Source: Lomentospora prolificans (taxonomy: Eukaryota > Ascomycota > Sordariomycetes > Microascales > Microascaceae). Taken from it: DNA of 64,000 nucleotides. The translations under genes and the position numbers were made by a program. The notes beneath the pieces were generated by a model. It made no database searches. It saw nothing but the letters and a program-made list of their open reading frames with translations, and had not been told where the DNA came from. The stretch lies in NCBI GenBank assembly GCA_029532625.1, contig JARFXM010000011.1, positions 3,671,501 through 3,735,500 on the forward strand, read 5' to 3'. Shown here one piece after another: positions 1 through 10,789 of the stretch (positions are counted from its first letter, which is position 1; each line of letters opens with the position of its first letter).

Positions 1-287
1 AGTCACAGACACTCCAAGCAGGTGGCACCCCGCCAGCCATTCGACCCATCCTGATCCATCGCAATCACCGCATCTACTACCACTGGCACAACCCACCAAC
101 CTTGGCCTTTCTCCTCGACAACATCCCCAGCCGCGGCGGACCTTGAACATCGACTATTATTCCTTAATTTTCCAAGAAGCCGCCTTCCCTAATTTTCCCC
201 TAGATCTAGAAACGAATTCTTTTATCTTCCTTCGTTTCTCTTCCTTATCCGCAGCGAAACCCAGCGAACCCCTCATATCACCTTAAA

Positions 288-1599
288 ATGGCCGACAATG
301 CAGAAGGAGGCGAGAGCCCCCAAGAGGTCACCTTTAAGGTCAAGTCCTCCAACAACAAGGTCCACACCATCACCATGTCTGAGTCCGCCACTGTTCTTGA
401 GCTGAAGACGAAGCTCTCGGCTGAGGAGTACGAGAACATCCCCGCGGAGCGCCAGCGCCTCATCTACTCGGGCCGTGTCATGAAGAACGACGATGCGCTC
501 AGTAATTACAAGATCAAGCCCAACAACACGGTTCACCTCGTGAAGAGCGCCGCCAGCAACCCTACTCCGCCTTCTGCCTCTTCCTCAGCCACCACCCCCG
601 CCACTCCCGCCGTCCCCACCAACATGGCCGCCGGGACAGCTAATAACCCGCTTGCTGGACTAACCGGAGCTCGTTTTGCCGGTCAAATACCTCTACCTAG
701 CCGCTCCATGTTTGGCGCTGATGGAGGAGTAAGTTGCGAACTCGCTCGTCTTGTTCTCCTCGTCCCTTTGCGTCAATGCTAACTCCCATTTTTCACAGAT
801 GGGCGCGCCTCCTAGCACCGACGAGATTGCGCGTATGATGGCCGATCCTGTCGTCCAGCAGTCCATGAACGCCGCCCTCGATAACCCCGACTTCATCAAC
901 ATGCTCATCAACTCTAACCCGAACCTACGAAACCTCCCCAACGCCCGCGAGATGCTCCAGTCCCCTTTCATGCGACAGATGATGACGAACCCAGACATGA
1001 TAAGAATGGCGAGTCAGATGCAAGGGATGAATGGATCGGGCGGTTTGCCTTCTTTCCCCGCCCCTGGTGCTACCGACACCACCCCCGCCGATGCGCCGTC
1101 TTCCGGGGGTCAGCAAGGAGCTGCTGAATCCGGTGCCGGGACGAACAACCAGCAGAACCCCTTCTCACCCTTCATGTTTATGCCATTCCCCGGTTTCCCT
1201 CCTGCGCCCGCCGCGGGCGCTGCTGGTGCGGCCGGTGCACAGAATGCTAACCAACAAGGGACCGGGGCCGGGGCTGGTGCTGGTGCTGGTGCTGACCAGG
1301 CTGCTGCCAACCCTTTCCTCTCCTTCCTCGGACCCAATTTCCCCGGTGCAGGTGCCAACCCCAACCCGGAACTTCAGCGATCGCTACAAGAGCTCCTTCA
1401 GGGAATGGGAGCCGGTGGCATGGGACTCGGTTCACCCCCGGCTCCCGCCGACAACCGACCGCCCGAGGAGAGGTACGCTGAGCAACTCCGCCAACTCAAC
1501 GACATGGGTTTCTATGACTTTGATAGAAACGTTGCCGCTTTGCGCCGCAGCGGAGGAAGCGTGCAAGGTGCCATCGAGCACCTTCTTGGCGGAAGCTAA
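288..1599 (+). CDS. DSK2: Ubiquilin-family ubiquitin receptor Dsk2
   Basis: Shuttle receptor that carries polyubiquitinated proteins to the proteasome and acts in ERAD. Exons are 288-728 and 799-1599, with one phase-0 intron (GTAAGT...CACAG), giving 413 aa, near the usual fungal Dsk2 length. Visible in order: an N-terminal ubiquitin-like domain (about residues 14-85, starting VTFKVKSSNNK and ending NTVHLVK); a Pro/Ala/Thr linker; a Met- and Asn-rich STI1-type region after the intron (MADPVVQQSMNAALDNPDF); a Gly/Ala-rich low-complexity stretch with GAGAGAGAGA; and a C-terminal UBA (about 370-413, with LNDMGFYDFDRNVAALR). The UBL-STI1-UBA order is diagnostic. The start is the first in-frame ATG and has a favourable A at -3. 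It precedes NPR2 in tandem. The same window encodes HRD3, an ERAD component known to feed Dsk2-type receptors; the proximity is probably incidental. Confidence 0.95.
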
Positions 1600-2340
1600 A
1601 GGAATATTGAGTGTACATATGCGGAGAAGGGGAATGGAATGTCAATGGTTGATTCATCCAGGCAACTAACAGGCGGTGACATATGGGAATGGACAGCACG
1701 CATGAGTGTTAAGGCTGTATTTCTTTTTTCTTCTACACAACCAGTCATGACGAAATGGTTCCCCATTTGACCAAAGGGGAATGGCGGACGGATATTAGCG
1801 ATGCATGTGGGCAAGGAAAGCGGGCGGGCAGCGGTGGTTGTTGAGAGCATGATGCCCAATGTGACTACCCATAGGATGCCATGAGTAAATGTTATTCGAA
1901 CCTGATCTGCGTCGGGGCTGTGAGGGTGTGATTGTATGATGTGGATATCTAAAGCTCTTGTTAGGGACCATGGCTTGGCCATTCGCACCCATATTCAATC
2001 TCACTTCAACCTCATTTCAGGGGATGTGAAAATACCTTTTCAGCTCAATCCTAGCTACATCCAGACAAATCATCGAGACTATATTCACGTTAAACCTGGG
2101 CGCGAAAAATGGTGAACGAGAGGAGCAGAATTTTAGGTAGCCGAACTTTGGTCGAGAAGCTTATTCTTCATGTGGGAAGCTACAAGCGACGCTTATTTTC
2201 ACCCCCGCCAACTCTCCACACTCCCTTGATACCCGCCAACAACATCAACGTTGATGACCTGCTCGGATGCAGCCATTGACTCCTCTGATCAAATAACCAG
2301 CCGCGTTTCATAGCATGATATTGATAGATATGTGTTCGTC
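1600..2340. other. Intergenic spacer DSK2-NPR2
   Basis: Holds the DSK2 3' UTR and the NPR2 promoter/leader. I see no ORF with family features, no tRNA and no repeat here. Confidence 0.6.
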
Positions 2341-3802
2341 ATGATTCAGGGGATATTCTATGCAAGGTTCTTCCCCAAGGAGGGTACGTACCTCATATCT
2401 CACCTCTCACACCTCTCATCCATCCCCATCAGCCTCATCCGCCATCGCGGGCGTCCGCGACCGCATGTCTCCCATTCAATCAACTAACGAAAACCTCTAC
2501 CAGGCCCTCAAATCGTCGCCCAATCGCCCGCCGGCCTCATCGGGAACCCAAAGACGTCGATCCTCGACTTCGACGTCCTGCAGGCGTACATCATCCCGCG
2601 CAAGCCCTTTGTCAACCGGCTCGTGTCCGCCACCGACGCCGACGGCAAGTACGTCATCCTAGGCCACCCCGTACTCATCGCCCACGACAAGTATGTCCGG
2701 AACGAGTTCATCTTCAATTTTGGTGTCGTGCTGGAAGCAGACGTCGACCGCGTGCCCTACGAGAGGGTCGTGAGGAGGTTGGCCGTGACGTTTGCCGAGA
2801 TGGAGGTGCAGGATGGCTACCTGAGCGGGCAGGAGGTGGAGAGCGAGACCGGCTGGGTTGTTGCGGAGACGGAGGGTAGGAGGAGCGTGGAAGGGCTGTT
2901 GGAGATAGTGAGGGAGGATTTGAATAACTACGGAGAGTGCATGATTCCTGTTGGTGAGTCTCCCCCTCACGTCGGTCAACTCTCATTCCTGTTCTCGTGA
3001 AGCATAGGGCAATTGGAATGTCTAACCAAAGCTGAACCCCCCAGACGACGCCAACACCATCAACATGAAGCTCTTCCCGCACTACAAGCAGCCTGCCGAA
3101 GTAAAAGGCTGGCACGTCCCCGTCGCCAAAATGAAGCTCTCCGACATCGTCGACTCCACCTGGGACCTCACCATGCAAAAGGTAATCACCCACATCGACG
3201 GCGCCTCCGACGTCCGCCGCATCGCCTACCTCGCCGACGTCTCCCTGGACCTCGCCAAGACCGCCCTCCGCCACCTCCTCTACTACGACACCATCCTCCT
3301 CCTCGACATGTTCTTCTTCTCCTCGTGCTATGCCCCGCGCCCGGGCATCGCCGACTTCGTGGCCAACCTTGATGGCATAGTGGACGAGTGCGCCGCGTAC
3401 GCTTGTATCCATTCTAGGCAGCGCCTGAGCAACTTTTATCTCATCCGGCTCATGACGTCGTTTTGTGTCGGGAAGTCGGTGATGGAGTGGCTCAAGTCGC
3501 ATAGGGATGCCGGGCTGGACGTCCTGCGGTATCTGGACGTGAGGCGATTCGTGCAGTTCGGCGTCATCAAGGGTTGCTTGTACAGGTCGCACAAGTACGT
3601 CGTGTCCAAGCAGTACATTGCCGCTTTGGCGTCGGGCCAGTCCGCGCCCAGGACCGGCGGCGACCCCTTGCAAAAGTATACGGACGGGAAGCACTGCTTC
3701 GACCAGATCATTACGGAGCTCAATTTGACGGATGAGGAGATTACTACGAAGCTTAAGTCGCTGCCCTTGCCGGCTGGGGACCTGACTGTGTTTTTCAGGT
3801 GA
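2341..3802 (+). CDS. NPR2: Nitrogen permease regulator 2 (SEACIT/GATOR1 subunit)
   Basis: Subunit of the Npr2-Npr3-Iml1 complex (GATOR1), which restrains TORC1 at the vacuole during amino-acid or nitrogen shortage. Exons are 2341-2383, 2504-2953 and 3045-3802, giving 416 aa. The first exon encodes only MIQGIFYARFFPKEG, matching the family opening of a longin-type domain followed by PK/PQI. Later segments align well with human NPRL2: VLQAYIIPRKPF, a LGHPVLIAHDKYVRNEFIFNFG block, and STWDLTMQKVITHIDG...LLYYDTI. It stops at about the same place as human NPRL2, so the C-terminus looks complete. The stop codon sits inside a donor-like sequence (CAGGTGAGG). The gene converges on the mitochondrial TyrRS gene with only about 207 bp between stop codons. 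Confidence 0.93.
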
Positions 3803-4009
3803 GGGAAGACGAATGCGAGAATAAGCTGACTGGGGAATAATGATGTTTCTTTCTTGTATGATATCCACTGTACATGACATCCGCTCGCCTTCTATATGCT
3901 CCACTTATCTTACAAAATGTTCTCACAAATAAAGCTTGAGTGAAGGTTTTATGTTACAAGGGAAATTATACAACCCTACACACCGGCGTCACGCTTTTCT
4001 GTTCTCCCC

Positions 4010-6047
4010 CTAACCAGACTTGCCCTTCCTCGGGCCCGAAGGAAAGTGAATGTCGGGGTTGTTTGGAACAGTGCGAAGGGGTGGCCTTGACGACGACCCA
4101 GCCTCCTCCTCACCCTCCTCAAACTCCTCTTCACCCTCGACGGCGTTCTGTCCTGAAGTTTTCTCTCCCTTCATGGCCTTGAGGACCTGCCTGAGCTTGC
4201 CGGTGTAGGGCTCACCAGGGTAAGTCATACCCGACTCCTTCCACTCCTCGTCGCTGACCATCTCGATGATGCGAACGTTGTACTTGCCCTTTCGGAGGAT
4301 AAGAACACGACCGTCAATGAGGAAGCGAGCAGTGTCAGAGGGGAACCATGTCTTGACGGGCGTCCAGTCGAGGCTGCCGGGGATGAGTTTCTGCTTATGC
4401 GGACCTGGAGAAGCGGCGACGTAGGCACCGCCGCCCTGAACGAGGCGGGTGCCGTCACTGGTAGAGGAAGCGAGACCACAGGCGTAGAGGATGCGGGCGA
4501 TGGACTTGCCGGTGATGAGGGACTCGGGGAGCTTTATGGTCTCCTGGGTCGCCTCGTTGGCGGTTGTGCGGAGGCCATCGGCCGGGGAAAAGGCAGCGGG
4601 CTTGACGCCCTTGGCAGAGGTGACCATGCCCTCGGGAAGCTCGATGGGGGCCTTGCCAAACATGAGCTGGTGCTGCATCTGCTCTCGGAGAGCGACCTCG
4701 GGGCCGTGCACGAGCGAGGTGACTTCGAAGGCCAATACGTGCTGCGCTATTCTGCGGGGCACATCTTCTTGGTGGAGGGCCATGAGCCTCGAAATATCGG
4801 ATAGAGGTAGGAAAGTGAAGAGTTTCAAGAGGTTCTCGACATCCTCATCAGGACGGCGGACGAAGTATCCGTAGAGTTCGAAAGGAGCGGTCAAGGAGTG
4901 ATCAAGCCAAACGGCATTTCCGGCGCTCTTGCCAAACTTGGCGCCAGAAGAGTCGGTCAGAAGGGGGACAGTGAAACCGACGGGGTCGTGAGACCAGTCA
5001 TCCGGGATCTTAAGATGTTCAGCGGGCTCCGTGTCACGGCATGTCTTCACAATGTCGATGCCGGAGACAATGTTTCCGTATTGATCAGAACCACCAATCT
5101 GCATCTGGACACCGTTCTTGGAGTAAAGCTGCCAGAAGTCCCAGCCCTGAAGCAGGGGGTACGTAAACTCGGCAAACGACATGCCGTCTCCTTCCGTCAT
5201 CTTCCTCTTAACGCTAGTATATGAGTCAGTAAATCATTTTTGATACTTCTAAAACATGTAGGTAAGTTCAACTCACGTTTCTCGGGTCAGCATGGGACCG
5301 ATCCTAATATGCCTACCAAGCCTCTTTAAGAACTCGTAAAGGGGGAGAGAGTTCAGCCACATGTTGTTGTTCTTAAGGTGAGGCCGGCCAGCCCACTCGC
5401 CATTGTAACCGTATTTCCGGCCAATGGATTCGACATTCGCCCATATTTTCTTGAGCTGGAAGTGGATTTTGGTGATGTTCTTTGCAACGTCAGCATTGGA
5501 CATTACTTCGCGGCTCTGCAGTCGCCCCGTAGGATCGCCCACTCTCGCCGTAGCACCGCCGATGAGTGTCGTCGTAGGAAGGCCATGGAAGTATAGCCAG
5601 AAGAGCGGCATGAGAGGGAGGAGGTGACCGATGTGGAGGGACTCGGCGGTGGGATCGATTCCGACATAAGTTCCGATGCGCCTCTTCAGGATAAGCTCCT
5701 TGATGAGCTCGGGTCGGCTATAAATAGGCATGTTAGCTTTGTTTCTGCAAGGAAGTTTGCCTTGCGATTGATGCGTCGCGATCAACGTACCCCGCGACAT
5801 CCTTAATGAAGCCCCGATCGTTGAAGACGTCCCACACGTGCTCGCGGCGACCCGCGCGAATATCTTCCGCTCGCGCAGCCCAGTCCTCCTCAGCCGCTGC
5901 GACCTTTTCCTTCCACGACTCTGCAATTCCACGTCGTTGCAGGCAGAGGGGCGAGAAGGTTGGGAGTCGACAGGAAGCTCCTTGGAGAGATCTAAGTCCC
6001 CTCGATAGGGCCATCGATGGCAGTGGCCGGGGCGCCATGGTCGGCAA
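4010..6047 (-). CDS. Mitochondrial tyrosyl-tRNA synthetase, CYT-18 type
   Basis: Charges mitochondrial tRNA-Tyr. In Neurospora the orthologue CYT-18 also splices group I introns. Exons in transcript order are 6047-5791, 5717-5277 and 5213-4010, giving 633 aa. Class I signatures are both present: HIGH at about residues 114-117 (SLHIGHLLPLM) and a KMSKS variant KFGKS at about 325-329. Tyr-binding context is also clear (YVGIDPTAESLH, GGSDQYGNI). An S4-like C-terminal domain follows (FLIDGRVLILRKGKYNVRIIE), then an acidic and Ser-rich tail. The N-terminus has a mitochondrial presequence (Arg-rich, no acidic residues in the first 30) and an extra helical stretch before the catalytic fold (about 43-80, WKEKVAAAEEDWAARAEDI). 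That is where Pezizomycotina enzymes carry the splicing-related extension. The gene is divergent from SDH4. Confidence 0.93.
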
Positions 6048-6660
6048 GTATGCGTAGCAGAATTAACCCAATTCGCTCAGTGGAAGAGAATAAGAGTGTA
6101 TAAATTAAGTACGCCGGCTTGTCATGGTCACCACTGGTCGGTATCGTGGACACGGTCACTTGGATGGCCTTTGGGGGTGGAAGCTTGCTGAAGCTCTCCA
6201 GAACATAGTCTGAGTCTGCACGAGAAAATGCGGCGTGACATGGAGCATGAGCACTGAAATTTTTCTGGGAGTGTGGCTGATGTCTACAGCTGGCAGGCTT
6301 TCTGCTCTCAGCACCCTAGAATGTTACAGTCATGGGACAATGGATGAGTGGGACAAGCACGAATCCACCACGCCATCACGTGCCGGCTTGTGAAGCTCGG
6401 TCTTGGAGCCTTGAACTTCCAGGCTAAGTCAGCAAAGCCGTCAAGCCAACCAATGGCGTGTCTTCCAATTACGCCCACTCCACATCCTCGGCAATCTAAA
6501 CGTCAAGATTCCGAGAAGCACGAAGTTCGTCACTTATCCAACTTCCCGCAGAAACTGTTTCCTTTGTTTCCCTCCCAATTCGAAAGCCGGCCCTCTCGAC
6601 AATTCACCGCACCGCGTGCTCATCCAAACACAACAATCGAGAGCTAGCAATACCGTCGCC
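6048..6660. promoter_or_regulatory. Divergent promoter shared by mitochondrial TyrRS and SDH4
   Basis: The 613 bp between the two start codons must contain both promoters. CCAAT boxes lie at 6450-6454, 6465-6469 and 6575-6579 on the + strand, about 80-210 bp upstream of the SDH4 ATG. CCAAT is the binding site of the HAP complex, a known activator of respiratory genes in fungi. Whether these copies are functional is inference. Confidence 0.5.
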
Positions 6661-7317
6661 ATGGCCTCCCTCGCCTGCCGTTCCTGCCGGCCAATTGCTT
6701 CCACCCTCCGCCAGTCAGCTCTCCAGCAGAATGCGGCGTTAAGGGTTGCTTCTTTCCACAGCACCAGCAAGAAGGCTCTCTTGCCCGCTGGCCCTCGTAT
6801 GTACTCCTCTCAGCCCGCGGCTTTTACCTGCGAGTAGTCAATTCGCGCATGTTTGCTAATTCGTGATATGCAGAGGTCATCAAGAAGACAGGTACGACCG
6901 GGAGAAGCCGATGCACTCGGCTATAGCATCGGGACTTGGCATCAACTAACATTTGACCTCGTAGTAAACGACCCTACCACCTTCCGTGATGGCGACCCGG
7001 CCCACGGCTCGTATCACTGGACGTTCGACCGCTTCCTCGCCCTCGGTCTCGTTCCCCTCACCGTGGCTCCATTTGCTGCCGGTTCCCTCAACCCTGGCCT
7101 TGACGCCGTCCTCTGCGCTACCGTCCTTGTCCACAGCCACCTCGGTTTCCAGAACATCATCGAGGACTACGTTCCCACCAGGACCTACCCGAAATCGCGC
7201 AAGGCCGTCAACGTCACTCTCGGCGCCGCTACTCTCCTCGCTGCTGTCGGTCTGTACGAGTTCGAGACGAACGATGTCGGTGTCACGGAGGCCATCAAGA
7301 GGGTGTGGAAGGCGTAA
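6661..7317 (+). CDS. SDH4: Succinate dehydrogenase membrane anchor, small cytochrome b subunit
   Basis: Membrane anchor of respiratory complex II in the mitochondrial inner membrane; helps bind heme b and ubiquinone. Exons are 6661-6796, 6874-6891 and 6965-7317, giving 168 aa. The middle exon is only 18 nt and encodes QVIKKT with its flanking split codons. An Arg/Ser-rich presequence (MASLACRSCRPIASTLRQ) comes first, then a conserved mature start (VNDPTTFRDGDPAHGSYHW) and three membrane segments. The heme/quinone signature is visible in VLVHSHLGFQNIIEDYV (His, and the Asp-Tyr pair). Skipping the microexon would keep the frame and remove six residues near the mature N-terminus. The gene is divergent from the mitochondrial TyrRS. 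Confidence 0.93.
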
Positions 7318-7740
7318 GCTTGAGACAATTGAGAAACAGAGAGGAGTAGTAGTGAAAGGCGCTTTTAATCGTCCCTTGAGGAGTGCAATGGAAAGGAGCC
7401 TTGCACCACATCTTGGGGCCATGTAGAACGTGTTCAGGCGAATTCATGGTTTGAGTTCGGGCAGACTTAGGATACAAAAGCCTTGAAGGGCATTGCTTTA
7501 GGGAGGGGGGGAGTTGTTCATTTGTACAAATCAACTACCAATAGACCAGTTTTCAAGAATTCAGGTTACGATTTTTGCCTTACCCATGTCTACCTCGACG
7601 AGGGCCCAAGGGTACTAACACGATAAAACAAAAAGCGAGACACCTGATATTTTTCCGACGCCTTAACTGTACTCGTGGGTATTCGCTGCCAAAAATCCAA
7701 TCCACCGTCCAAGAGAAGAATTTATACTCTGAGTAAAGTC
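7318..7740. other. Convergent 3' intergenic region SDH4 / IQ protein
   Basis: Space between two converging stop codons. It contains 3' UTRs only, as far as I can see. Confidence 0.6.
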
Positions 7741-9714
7741 TCAGTCATCCTTTGCTTCGATCCCAGCCGTTGCTAACTCCGTTTTATGCTCCTTCTCATC
7801 TCGTTTGTCGTGAGAAATGTGCAACTTCTTCGTCAACATCCCCAAGCTCGGCCGTCGGCCACCCTGGTCCGCCTTCTCGAGCTCGGCTCGCTCTTCCTTC
7901 TCTCGCCGCTCCTCCTCCAAAACCTCGCGCTCCCTCTGGGCGCTTTTACTCTGATCATTTTGCGCCTCTTCCTTCTGACCCGCGCCGACGGGGTCAACGA
8001 GCTGATCCTTGTGGTGGATCAACTTGTGCATCATCTTCTTGCCCTTGGTACTTGTCTTGACGTACATCTCGAGACCGGTCAAGATCATGTATGACTTGGA
8101 AATCGAGACATGGCTCATATCCACGCCTGATTCCTTGAGATTCTTGACGAATGCACGGAAATTGGATGCTGGCGGGCGGTAATGTCCACTCAAAGGACTT
8201 AGAGCCTTCAGTCTACCACCCTTGATCTTTATGAGACCAGCGGCACGGATGCGGCTGCCCTGTAGGAAGGAGGAGTGCTGGAAGCTACCGGAATCTTTGA
8301 TGCCAACGTACAGTCGAAAGTGGCCGTCGGCGACAAAGATCCACGTATTCTTACGCACGGTCTTTCGCAGAAGCTTGTTCGTTATAGTCGACGTAGAAAG
8401 GTGTGAAAACTTCTTGGGTCCTTTCGCTTTGTCGAATTCAGGGGTCGCATATTTCGCAGCTCGATCAGCTTCTTCGGCAGACTCATCGGACGAATCGAGG
8501 ACGAGAGAGTTCCCTTGCGTTCCCAAGGACTCGGGGTTAAAAGACGGAGTAGGGTCGTCTTTTGGGACGATTCCATAAATGCTGTCTTTATACTCGACCG
8601 TAGTGTCGATGAGATCCCCGTTTTTTGCCCAGCACAGGCGACCCTCGTTGTCGATATCAACGAGATAATATTGGCGCTCTTCTCGAGACAAATAGCGGAC
8701 CCTCTCGCGCTCGAGACGATCGCGAGGACATCCGGGAAGATCGAGAGACTTTCCGTCTCCGTGATCCAGCCAGTGGAAGAAGTTATCGTGCGTTTCGGCC
8801 TGTAGCCAGACTTCATGGTAAACTTTGAGATTGGTGCCGTATCGGTGCTTCTGGTCAACCATTTCCAAGAAATATTGGAGGGCCATCATGCGAGTATGCT
8901 TTCCCTGCTTGAGCTGCTCACGTCGTTTTTTCCGACGTCGAGAGGCTAAGCCATGATGTCCCTCGTCGTCAGACGAAGAAGATGAGGAAGAAGACGAGGA
9001 AGACGAGTCGCTGGTATCAGGGTCGGCATCAATGTCATGGCCTGCCCTTCGTAACACGGTTGCTGCTTTCTTCCAGTTTTCCCTCGCTGCTTGCTGGCCT
9101 TCCTCCCTACTCCCCGAGCTGACGGGTCGGTGTTCGTCGGACGACCTATCTAGTCTTGCCCGCGGTCTCGTTGCTTCCCTCCACTGAGCCTCTCGAATGG
9201 CCGTAACCCATCTCGTGGAGGCATTCAAACTGATGCCCTGTAATTCTCTCCTCGTGCGATAACCTCGGTAGGTCCTCTGAATTAGCCTTGCTGCCTCCTC
9301 GGTCGATCGGCGGTCGCCCGCGATTTCCTGAGGCATCATCACGTTATCGCCGGTGGCGGGGTTGTTAGTGGGGTCGGTTAGTGTGGGTGTCGACCACAGG
9401 GAAGGTGTGTTGGTGGATGAGTGTCCCAGGCTGCGCCTGCGTAGTTCTTTCCTTTGGCGATGATGTTCTAACTCGCGCTCTTGCTGGATGATAGAAATCC
9501 TATTGAACTCGGAAACAGAAGGAGGAACCAAGGATTCCATGTATCGCATCTGGACTTGTATTTTATTGTGTCTACCTAGGTCTTCCTCCCCAAAGCGTGG
9601 GGTGACGTCAGCGCTTCCTGGTTGGCTAGTTCCGTCCATCAAAGTATGCGTCGGCGGTTGAAACCGGTGCTGGGATGCCGTTTCTTCCGGGTTTGCAGGG
9701 CTGATGGCGGTCAT
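7741..9714 (-). CDS. IQ-motif (calmodulin-binding) protein, uncharacterised
   Basis: Intronless, 657 aa. One clear IQ motif lies at about residues 143-158 (AARLIQRTYRGYRTRR), matching IQxxxRGxxxR, so calmodulin or a myosin-light-chain-like protein is the likely partner. Before it is a basic helical stretch (about 72-95, rich in Gln/Glu/Arg/His). After it is an acidic poly-Ser run of 12 Ser (about 238-252) and a KRKK-type basic patch. Then comes a globular block with ALQYFLEMVDQKHRYGTNLK, FHWLDHGDGKSLDLPGCPR and a tyrosine-rich segment ending in YKDSIYGIVP. The C-terminal third contains a HSSFLQGSRIRAAGLIKIK segment and ends in a highly charged coiled tail. This layout recurs in filamentous fungi, but I know of no established function. 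It converges on SDH4. Confidence 0.8.
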   Translation of the reverse strand: MTAISPANPEETASQHRFQPPTHTLMDGTSQPGSADVTPRFGEEDLGRHNKIQVQMRYMESLVPPSVSEFNRISIIQQERELEHHRQRKELRRRSLGHSSTNTPSLWSTPTLTDPTNNPATGDNVMMPQEIAGDRRSTEEAARLIQRTYRGYRTRRELQGISLNASTRWVTAIREAQWREATRPRARLDRSSDEHRPVSSGSREEGQQAARENWKKAATVLRRAGHDIDADPDTSDSSSSSSSSSSSSDDEGHHGLASRRRKKRREQLKQGKHTRMMALQYFLEMVDQKHRYGTNLKVYHEVWLQAETHDNFFHWLDHGDGKSLDLPGCPRDRLERERVRYLSREERQYYLVDIDNEGRLCWAKNGDLIDTTVEYKDSIYGIVPKDDPTPSFNPESLGTQGNSLVLDSSDESAEEADRAAKYATPEFDKAKGPKKFSHLSTSTITNKLLRKTVRKNTWIFVADGHFRLYVGIKDSGSFQHSSFLQGSRIRAAGLIKIKGGRLKALSPLSGHYRPPASNFRAFVKNLKESGVDMSHVSISKSYMILTGLEMYVKTSTKGKKMMHKLIHHKDQLVDPVGAGQKEEAQNDQSKSAQREREVLEEERREKEERAELEKADQGGRRPSLGMLTKKLHISHDKRDEKEHKTELATAGIEAKDD

Positions 9715-10584
9715 GGGTTTCGCTCGCCAGCCTCAGTGGTGCAAATAACCATAAATACTGGAGGGGCCTAAGGGGGAAAAGAGGAGAAATGGAGAAAATC
9801 TTATTCTGGCATCAGACGGCTCCGTTTTACGAGTACAATCTGGTCAGCGACAACAAGACCGTGAGAACACACCCACAGGGGAGCATGTATTTCTTATATA
9901 GCAACCGGGTCGTCCAAGCGGTCTTGACTCTATTTCCAGGTGCATTCAGCACCTAGAGGCCAGTGTAACTTGGAGTGGGTGGGCAGGGTGTCAGGCGATG
10001 AGCCACTGCTGCGCCTGGCAATCGGATACTTTGCGCCAACCGACCCACGAAAAAAGGAAAAGGGCGGGGGGGAAGCAGTCAGCTCATTCACTGATCAAAC
10101 TGATAAAAACGGACTCGCGCACTTCAATCCTCCGAGAGATGCCGTCCGAGCCCTTCCCAGGCATGAAAGTGACCACCCATCCTCTTCAATTGGCTAAGAA
10201 TATATAACCTTGCAGCAAGTTGCCCCTATTTAGAGCTTTTTGTTTTGGTTACGTCGTCAATTAAGCTGGCAAAAGCGAACCAAGGTTCTTAACCCATCCA
10301 CCACGCGGCACTGCCCTTGCATGGTTGACGGCGGTGATCTGAAGGACTAGGCACGCCTGGCTGGGCAGTCCCTTTCGAGGCTTGCGTGTCCTCCGCAATC
10401 ATCTGATGCGGCTGATCTAGCGGCTGGACTTTTGCGGCGGCCCCGTGTGGGACAAGCCACTAGCGCTGGCTGCACGTTGCACCATCCATTGAAATGCCAG
10501 CTGGCATTGTGTTGATGGGACTTTTTTCATGGTGGGGTGAGATCGACAATACGACCGAGCACTACTCGGCGCATAGCATCAAGG

Positions 10585-10618
<34 letters not shown>

Positions 10619-10789
10619 CCTGTCTTGATATTATCATTAATCATCATCAGCGCCGCTATGTGGTCACTTGTAGGCTAAAAAAAAAAAAAAAAAAAAAAAA
10701 AAAGGTTATAGAACAAGGGTACCAGATAGGTAGCTCAGGTATGTACGGCGAACGTGTGGATGGAATGAAGCTTATGGACAGACGAATGG
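9715..10789. other. Intergenic region with two long A-tracts
   Basis: Promoter of the IQ-protein gene and 3' flank of YPT35. It contains poly(A) runs at 10585-10615 and 10677-10703, separated by 61 bp of ordinary sequence. No coding feature is supported. Confidence 0.6.
10585..10703 (+). repeat. Paired poly(A) tracts (31 and 27 nt)
   Basis: Two uninterrupted adenine runs at 10585-10615 and 10677-10703 flank a 61-bp spacer. They lie just downstream of the YPT35 stop codon, so they would appear as U-runs in an extended YPT35 transcript. Confidence 0.9.

Noticed and set aside
2714..3904. 396-codon minus-strand ORF across NPR2
   Set aside because: Shadow of NPR2 exons 2 and 3, running through its intron.
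5222..5228. TGAGTCA Gcn4-like site
   Set aside because: Lies inside an intron of the mitochondrial TyrRS gene, far from its promoter.
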